Positions 6,625 through 10,639 of a stretch of DNA of 10,639 nucleotides are shown piece after piece (position 1 is the first letter of the stretch; the number at the start of each line of letters is the position of its first letter). The translations under genes and the position numbers were made by a program. The notes under the pieces were generated by a model. That model was not told the origin of the DNA. It ran no database searches and worked only from the letters and a program-made list of their open reading frames with translations. Source of the DNA: Opitutia bacterium (GTDB taxonomy: Bacteria > Verrucomicrobiota > Verrucomicrobiia > Opitutales > Seribacteraceae); the NCBI GenBank assembly GCA_002692605.1, contig NZLE01000105.1, positions 5,194 through 15,832 on the forward strand, read 5' to 3'.

Positions 6625-7041
6625 CTAATAGTTTCTGATTCCGTCGTCCGAAGCGAATAGGGGTGGGGGGTCATAGTCCTCTCCGGCATGACCGCTGGGT
6701 GGGGGAACCGAAGGAGGAGTGGGTTTTGAAATGGCTGCATTCGGAAGGATTTTTTTCTTGGAAACCGCTTTCGCTTCCTTTGTTTGCGTAACGGATTTTG
6801 TTTTCTTCGCTCTGGTGTTGGAATTGACTTCCACGGATGCTCCTATGGAACGCAACCAGACCCGGCTAATCGGCATTTCGACTTCCTCGCCCACGTAACC
6901 CTTAAGGGCGGACCAAGAGATTTTTTCAAAGCAACCGGCTCCCTTGGTTTTTCCGCTCCCGACTTTACGAGGCTTGCCATCCTTGTTCAAAGTAACTGCC
7001 ATGGGATACGAATCAGGCAAACCGTCCCACAACTCAAACAA
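6625..7041 (-). CDS. Small Lys/Pro-rich protein, unknown function
   Basis: 138 residues if the TTG at 7041 is the start, or 125 from the ATG at 7002; the TTG version keeps FELWDGLPDSYP, which looks like genuine protein, but the start is unsettled. The N-terminal 60 residues appear folded (AVTLNKDGKPRKVGSGKTKG, then CFEKISWSALKGYVGEEVEM, then SRVWLRSIG). From about residue 75 the protein is low-complexity: Lys-rich, then Pro-rich, with an acidic end (DDGIRNY). There is no signal peptide or membrane segment. It diverges from the channel gene at 7096 and shares its 54-base upstream region, so the two may be co-regulated. The nucleotide-binding or scaffolding look of the basic tail is not enough for a function call. 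Confidence 0.65.
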   Translation of the reverse strand: MFELWDGLPDSYPMAVTLNKDGKPRKVGSGKTKGAGCFEKISWSALKGYVGEEVEMPISRVWLRSIGASVEVNSNTRAKKTKSVTQTKEAKAVSKKKILPNAAISKPTPPSVPPPSGHAGEDYDPPPLFASDDGIRNY

Positions 7042-7059
7042 AAAATCATGACTTTTTCT

Positions 7060-7089
7060 TTGATCTCAAATTGAGGGATCAAGTATGAT
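7060..7089 (+). promoter_or_regulatory. Candidate promoter of the motor operon with an embedded palindrome
   Basis: TTGATC at 7060-7065 fits a -35 box in four of six bases. TATGAT at 7084-7089 fits a -10 box in five of six, and the spacer is 18 bases. Transcription would begin around 7095-7097, on or next to the ATG at 7096, giving a leaderless or nearly leaderless mRNA; this agrees with the absence of a Shine-Dalgarno sequence. An imperfect palindrome spans 7060-7082: TTGATC, TCAA, a central A, TTGA, two extra G, GATCAA. It starts in the -35 box and fills the spacer, a typical place for a repressor operator. It also lies in the shared upstream region of the divergent gene. Confidence 0.45.
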
Positions 7090-7095
7090 CGCATA

Positions 7096-8157
7096 ATGGC
7101 CAAACAAACAAAGATGAGGACCAAAGTGCCTGAAAAAGCGAAAAAACGCGCTGCTCAGGTCAACATGATGCAACGAAGTTCCGATGAGATGGGCAAGTTC
7201 GATAACACCTCGGCGACTTCGGTTTCGATGGCAATTACCGCCCTCATGGGATTGGGCTTCGAAGTCGCTCTCTATATATTCTTACTGATTTTTCAAGTTT
7301 CGGACTCCACCAAGATCATTCACGACTACTTTTACGAGCGCGGGTGGGTTCCGTACCTTTTGACTTATCTTGCCTGTTGGTCTTTTGCGATCCTCTATTT
7401 CAAGCGCAAAAAATTGAAGAATCAGGAAAACGTCATGCAGTTCAAGCTTTTGCCGGAGGATATATCCGTGGATATCCGAGAGGATAACATGGCTCAGTTT
7501 TACGCTCACATAAAGAGGCTTGGCTTCGATCAAAGGGAAAGTTTTCTTTTGACCCGCATCTTCCGTGGCTTGGAGCATTTTAGCGTGAGGAAGAATCACA
7601 CCGAAACCGCCGATATGCTGAAGTCGCAATCGGAAATCGACGCCACTATGGTCGACTCCAGTTACGTTTTGATCAAAGTTTTCATCTGGGCGATTCCGAT
7701 TCTCGGATTCATTGGCACGGTCTTGGGGATCAGCGAGGCAGTGGCAAGCTTCGGTGGGGAAATGGGCGCGGCGGCGGACATTGAAAAGATCAAGGAGCAG
7801 CTTGGGCAGGTGACCGGTGGTCTGAGCGAGGCCTTTGACACCACCTTGATTTCCTTGATCTTCAGCCTCTGCGTAATGTTTCCGACCAGTGTAATGCAGA
7901 AGAACGAAGAGGATTTGCTCAATAAGGTGGACGAGTACTGCAATGAATACTTCCTTAAGCGTTTGCGCGAACCACAAAACTCCGGAGCGGCTTCATTCAA
8001 CGCATCCGGGGATTCCATTGCTCGGATCGAACATTTGCAAGCTTACCTCCTGCAATTGCAGGAATCCCAAACCGTGGTGGCTCAGCAAATGACTCAGGTG
8101 GCTCAGCAATTCAATCAAATCATGCAAAACACCAGCATTGAGGAAGAGAACGGTTGA
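7096..8157 (+). CDS. MotA/TolQ/ExbB-family proton channel subunit
   Basis: 353 residues. This is the inner-membrane channel subunit of an ion-driven motor, the part that in ExbBD, TolQR and MotAB forms a pentamer around two D-type subunits. It has a basic cytoplasmic tail (1-25) and membrane segments at about 46-67, 84-103, 190-213 and 247-266, a four-helix layout like MotA. The core motifs are IPILGFIGTVLGISEA (200-215) and TGGLSEAFDTTLISLIFSL (240-258). Thr208, Glu245 and Thr250 line up with ExbB Thr148, Glu176 and Thr181, the pore residues. The C-terminus is a Gln-rich probable coiled coil (314-346). Two ExbD-like genes follow in an operon. No flagellar genes or TonB are nearby, so neither a flagellar nor a TonB role is indicated. 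An ATG at 7085 runs straight into a stop, so 7096 is the start. Confidence 0.92.
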   Translation: MAKQTKMRTKVPEKAKKRAAQVNMMQRSSDEMGKFDNTSATSVSMAITALMGLGFEVALYIFLLIFQVSDSTKIIHDYFYERGWVPYLLTYLACWSFAILYFKRKKLKNQENVMQFKLLPEDISVDIREDNMAQFYAHIKRLGFDQRESFLLTRIFRGLEHFSVRKNHTETADMLKSQSEIDATMVDSSYVLIKVFIWAIPILGFIGTVLGISEAVASFGGEMGAAADIEKIKEQLGQVTGGLSEAFDTTLISLIFSLCVMFPTSVMQKNEEDLLNKVDEYCNEYFLKRLREPQNSGAASFNASGDSIARIEHLQAYLLQLQESQTVVAQQMTQVAQQFNQIMQNTSIEEENG

Positions 8158-8188
8158 GACCTGATTTTGAGTTGATGGTTCGTCGTCG

Positions 8189-9175
8189 GTGAAAAAGAAA
8201 AAAGCAGACTTGGAGGTTTCCCTCTTTCCCTTCCTGAGTATCTTGGCTTGCGTCATCGGAATCCTGACTTTGATGATCACTGCCATCGTCATTGCTCAGA
8301 TCGATCCTGAGGCGGTGAACGAGAAAATCGAGACAGCTTTGGAGGATGATGAGGAATTCCAGAAAAAGATAGACGAGCGTAAGCAGGAAATCGAAAGGCT
8401 CCGCCAGGAAATCGAGTCGTTCAAGAACGATCCTTTGAGGAAAATCGATCCCAAGAGAAAAGAGCAGCTGGAACTGGAGATCGCTCAAGTGGTTGCCAGA
8501 TCGAAGAGTGCCAAGGAAGCGCAAAGGCAAAGTCAGTCCCTACAGGGCGAGTTGGTGAAAATGAAAGCCGAGATGGCTGAGATGATCAAGGAATTGGAAG
8601 AGGCCGAAGATCAGTGGGAACTGATGAAGGATCCCGACAAGTTCGCCACTATGGTTGTAAAGCAAAGCGGTTCGGGAGCCGGTGGAGATTTGGAACCCAC
8701 TTTCATCGAATGCTATAAGGAAGGCATACGCGTCTATGACGAAAAAGGCGGGCACTATGAAATTGCAACCTCCAAAATCCAAGGCCATGCCGAATTTAAG
8801 GATATGATCAAGAAGCTGGTCAAGGAAGCGCCTTACCGTACTTGGCGGAGCGCTCAGGGTTCCAAAATAGATGCTAGATTCGTCAAGCGTGAGGGAAGCA
8901 ACATAACTCTCAAGGACAAGGCCGGAAAGGAGATCAAGTTCAACGCCCTTAGTTTGGCCGTAGGTTCGAGAAACGTAATTCTGAAATATGAGGAAGCGCG
9001 AGCCGCCAAGCGTCCGGACCCCGAAGCCCGCTATGTCATTTTTCTCCTGCGTTCGACTGGTTACGCCGCCTGGCAGTCCGCATCGCGTCTGTGCCAAAGC
9101 CTCGGATGCCGATTCGGTCAATTGCCTCTGGATGGTGAAGGAGCGATCGACCTCTCTCTTTTTCTAGGTTCGTGA
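8189..9175 (+). CDS. ExbD-like motor subunit without the channel Asp, with SHD1-like domain
   Basis: 328 residues from a GTG start; an in-frame stop at 8168-8170 leaves no upstream alternative. A Lys-rich N-terminus is followed by one membrane segment (11-37, SLFPFLSILACVIGIL), the position and style of ExbD/TolR proteins. The Asp that carries protons in ExbD (Asp25 of E. coli) is Ser17 here, and the segment has no charged residue at all. A coiled coil follows (about 45-145). The C-terminal region has two pieces, PTFIECYKEGIRVYDEKG (170-187) and RYVIFLLRSTGYAAWQSA (281-298). Between them, at 217-268, is an SHD1-like domain: RTWRSAQGSKIDARFVKREG, then a Thr-Leu-Lys strand, a GKEIKF strand and an LSLAVGSRNV end. 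It overlaps the next gene by four bases (GTGA), so the two products are probably made in matched amounts. It is likely the partner of the neighbouring Asp-bearing subunit. Confidence 0.85.
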   Translation: MKKKKADLEVSLFPFLSILACVIGILTLMITAIVIAQIDPEAVNEKIETALEDDEEFQKKIDERKQEIERLRQEIESFKNDPLRKIDPKRKEQLELEIAQVVARSKSAKEAQRQSQSLQGELVKMKAEMAEMIKELEEAEDQWELMKDPDKFATMVVKQSGSGAGGDLEPTFIECYKEGIRVYDEKGGHYEIATSKIQGHAEFKDMIKKLVKEAPYRTWRSAQGSKIDARFVKREGSNITLKDKAGKEIKFNALSLAVGSRNVILKYEEARAAKRPDPEARYVIFLLRSTGYAAWQSASRLCQSLGCRFGQLPLDGEGAIDLSLFLGS

Positions 9176-10254
9176 AGAGAAAGAGGAAAGATTCCGGTGG
9201 TAGCCTGGACTCGCTGCTCGACACCATCACGACGGTGGTGGGTATTCTCATCATTCTGCTCATCGTTGTGCAACTTGGAGCCGATTCGGCGGTTCAGCGT
9301 ATCGTGGAGGAAAAAAAGGAGGAAAATGCGAAGGAGTTGATGGAAATGGCGATGAAGCAATTCGACGATCAGGAAAGGGCCTTGGAGGAAGAGAAAAAGA
9401 AGTTGCAGATGAAGATGGCCTCGGAAAACAAAGAGCAGCAAAAATTGATTGAGGAAATTTCCGCGCTTGAGAAAAAACTGGCGGAGGAGAAAAAGGCAAT
9501 GCCGATGGATCCTCCCAAGTTGGAAAACCTGCGAAAGGAAAAAAGCAAGTTGGAGAAGGACCAGTCCGCTGTGGAAGTAAAAGTAAAGAAAATCAAGGGG
9601 TTGCTGGCGTCCGCTCCCGAAGCCAGCGGGCAAACCTTGAGTAAGGAAGTCAGCTTACCTGATCCGCAACCAGCCCTTTCGGGTTCCAAACCCTTTCGTT
9701 TCATTTTCCGGGGGGGGGAAGTCTTTCCCGTAGACGATAACCGCCTTATTGGTATTATGCAACAAGAGCTGAAAAAAGCGGGCATTAACCCTAACCAAGC
9801 CAAGGAACACGATGGTAAGAAAGTGGTTGCCCACTTCAAGAAAGCCCAAGTGGGAGACGCCTTCTTCACTTTGCTTCCGCGGGTTGACGGAAACAAGAGA
9901 ATCATTTTTGATCTCAAGCGCAAAAAGGGTGCGGGGGAGAACGCTGAAAGCTTGCTCAAGTCCAATTCCAAGTACGTAAAGGCGCTTAAAGGCATTAGTC
10001 CTCAATCCCATTATCTTCAGTTCGAAGTTTATACCGACAGCTTTGCCGCTTATTTGGGGGCCCGGGAGTTATCGAGTAAGCAAAACTTTCCCGCCGGATG
10101 GAAACCGGTTTACCGCGGAGGGGAAACCGATGGCACTTTGAGCTATTGGCACTTGTACGATTATGGACGGGCCGAATTGATCGCATCTCGACCCAAACCC
10201 AAACCAACGGGCAAGCCCGCTCCGCCCAAAAGGCCGGCTAACGTTCTGGACTGA
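9172..10254 (+). CDS. ExbD-like motor subunit with the channel Asp and long periplasmic coiled coil
   Basis: 360 residues from a GTG start that overlaps the previous stop. A basic N-terminus (KRKRK) leads into one membrane segment (13-36, DSLLDTITTVVGILIILLIV). Asp17 aligns without gaps to Ser17 of the preceding protein and to the proton-carrying Asp of ExbD; Asp13 is also present. A long Glu/Lys-rich coiled coil follows (about 42-143), then a linker and a C-terminal domain (173-340) with FRFIFRGGEVFPVD, HFKKAQVGDAFFTLLPRVDG and, near its end, YLQFEVYTDSFAAYLGAREL followed by FPAGWKPVYRGGE. The end is Pro/Lys-rich. No OmpA-type peptidoglycan-binding motif is visible, unlike MotB or TolR relatives that anchor to the wall. 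The protein is much longer than the roughly 140-residue ExbD. Nine consecutive G at 9710-9718 lie inside the gene. Confidence 0.86.
   Translation: MKRKRKDSGGSLDSLLDTITTVVGILIILLIVVQLGADSAVQRIVEEKKEENAKELMEMAMKQFDDQERALEEEKKKLQMKMASENKEQQKLIEEISALEKKLAEEKKAMPMDPPKLENLRKEKSKLEKDQSAVEVKVKKIKGLLASAPEASGQTLSKEVSLPDPQPALSGSKPFRFIFRGGEVFPVDDNRLIGIMQQELKKAGINPNQAKEHDGKKVVAHFKKAQVGDAFFTLLPRVDGNKRIIFDLKRKKGAGENAESLLKSNSKYVKALKGISPQSHYLQFEVYTDSFAAYLGARELSSKQNFPAGWKPVYRGGETDGTLSYWHLYDYGRAELIASRPKPKPTGKPAPPKRPANVLD
9710..9718 (+). repeat. G9 homopolymer tract inside the second ExbD-like gene
   Basis: Nine G in a row encode part of Arg-Gly-Gly-Glu at residues 180-183. Losing one G leads to TAG eight codons from the CGG; gaining one leads to TAA eleven codons from it. 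Either slip would remove the whole C-terminal domain while leaving the membrane segment and coiled coil. In other bacteria tracts of this kind switch envelope genes on and off; whether this one varies is unknown. Confidence 0.9.
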
Positions 10255-10257
10255 ATC

Positions 10258-10639
10258 CTATTGGAGACCGAGGAATTGATCGGTGATCGGATCACCCTTA
10301 CCCCTTCTTTGGAAGCCTTCCGGCTGGTTTACGCAGACGTTTTCCAAAATTTTGTAGACCCAATCGAACTTGTCCGATCGTCCGATTTTCTCGGCCACTT
10401 GCGAAGCGGTCTGAGGTATGCCCGGATTCGAACGAAGTAGTTCGGTGACGGCCTTGCGAACAGCTAAGATCGCGGAAGCGGCTTTCTTCCCAGCTTCCAC
10501 GCCTGGTTGGTGGTAGGCGTTGATTCCCACCAAAGAGGCGTACAAACCAACCGCACGCTCGAAGAGGGCGATCAGACCCCCGATGGCTGAGGGGGTAATT
10601 TCGCGGATGGTCAGGGTGATGGACTTTCGCCCCTTCTCA
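10258..10639 (-). CDS. pgi: Glucose-6-phosphate isomerase, C-terminal part (5' end outside window)
   Basis: The last 126 or so residues of the glycolytic enzyme that interconverts glucose 6-phosphate and fructose 6-phosphate in the cytoplasm. The frame is open to the window edge at base 10639. Visible are ITPSAIGGLIALFERAVGLYASLV and then INAYHQPGVEAGKKAA, the second PGI signature; the Lys of VEAGK (about 10486-10488) corresponds to the active-site lysine of the family. The AYHQPG form of the signature, and a C-terminal extension with TASQVAEKIGR and WVYKILENVCVN, belong to the subgroup found in cyanobacteria and the Verrucomicrobia/Chlamydiae group rather than the E. coli type (SFDQWGVELG). 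It converges on the motor operon with three bases between the stop codons. Confidence 0.94.
   Translation of the reverse strand, partial: EKGRKSITLTIREITPSAIGGLIALFERAVGLYASLVGINAYHQPGVEAGKKAASAILAVRKAVTELLRSNPGIPQTASQVAEKIGRSDKFDWVYKILENVCVNQPEGFQRRGKGDPITDQFLGLQ

Noticed and set aside
7085..7096. Three-codon upstream mini-frame (ATG ATC GCA TAA) overlapping the channel start
   Set aside because: With transcription predicted to begin near 7096, it would lie outside the mRNA; it is probably chance within the -10 region.
7282..7977. Long open frame (231 codons) on the - strand inside the channel gene
   Set aside because: It is antisense to a well-supported MotA/ExbB-family gene and its translation shows no domain pattern.
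9369..9995. Long open frame (208 codons) on the - strand inside the second ExbD-like gene
   Set aside because: Its Ser/Phe-rich translation is the mirror of the Glu/Lys-rich coiled coil on the + strand, a common artefact.
7096..10254. Zorya-type anti-phage system (ZorA/ZorB motor)
   Set aside because: The channel lacks the very long cytoplasmic tail of ZorA, neither D-type protein shows an OmpA-like wall-binding domain as in ZorB, and no helicase or nuclease gene is nearby.
7096..10254. Flagellar stator MotAB or a TonB/Tol energiser
   Set aside because: There is no flagellar, tonB, tolA, tolB or pal gene in the window, and two D-type subunits with long coiled coils do not fit any of these sets.

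Overview
The window looks like a chromosomal stretch from a member of the Planctomycetes–Verrucomicrobia–Chlamydiae group, most likely a verrucomicrobium (class Opitutia is a guess). Three things support this: a MotA/ExbB-like channel gene followed by two ExbD-like genes with long coiled coils, an SHD1-like domain in one of those proteins, and a glucose-6-phosphate isomerase of the NAYHQPGVEAGK type. GC content is moderate by eye. Most starts have no recognisable Shine-Dalgarno sequence, and GTG and TTG starts are common. Genes are tightly packed, with no intergenic gap above about 100 bases, and I see no tRNA, rRNA, CRISPR array or insertion sequence.

Layout. Positions 1-4547 are all on the + strand: the 3' end of dtd (D-aminoacyl-tRNA deacylase), a 3-methyladenine DNA glycosylase of the AAG/MPG family, a lipoprotein, two overlapping membrane-anchored coiled-coil proteins, an acidic protein of unknown function and a family 2 glycosyltransferase. 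The glycosyltransferase converges on a Gfo/Idh/MocA-family oxidoreductase (- strand, 5543-4551). Two lipoprotein genes follow on the + strand (5641-5991 and 6007-6606); the second is a paralogue of the lipoprotein at 797. A small Lys/Pro-rich protein of unknown function lies on the - strand (7041-6625).

Diverging from it is the most interesting unit, 7096-10254: a MotA/TolQ/ExbB-family channel subunit and two ExbD-like subunits with long periplasmic coiled coils. The channel keeps the Thr and Glu positions typical of ExbB pores. The two ExbD-like proteins align without gaps through their N-terminal membrane segment, but only the second keeps the Asp at the proton-carrying position; the first has Ser there and also carries an SHD1-like domain. 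My inference is an ion-driven envelope motor with a heterodimeric, one-Asp shaft. A candidate promoter with a palindrome inside it sits directly upstream and would give an almost leaderless mRNA. The window closes with the 3' end of pgi on the - strand, three bases from the end of the motor operon.

Together the recognisable genes cover two housekeeping functions (proofreading of D-aminoacyl-tRNA and alkylation repair), a set of envelope or secreted proteins of unknown role, and a predicted ion-driven membrane machine. Links between the envelope genes and the motor are inferred from proximity only.
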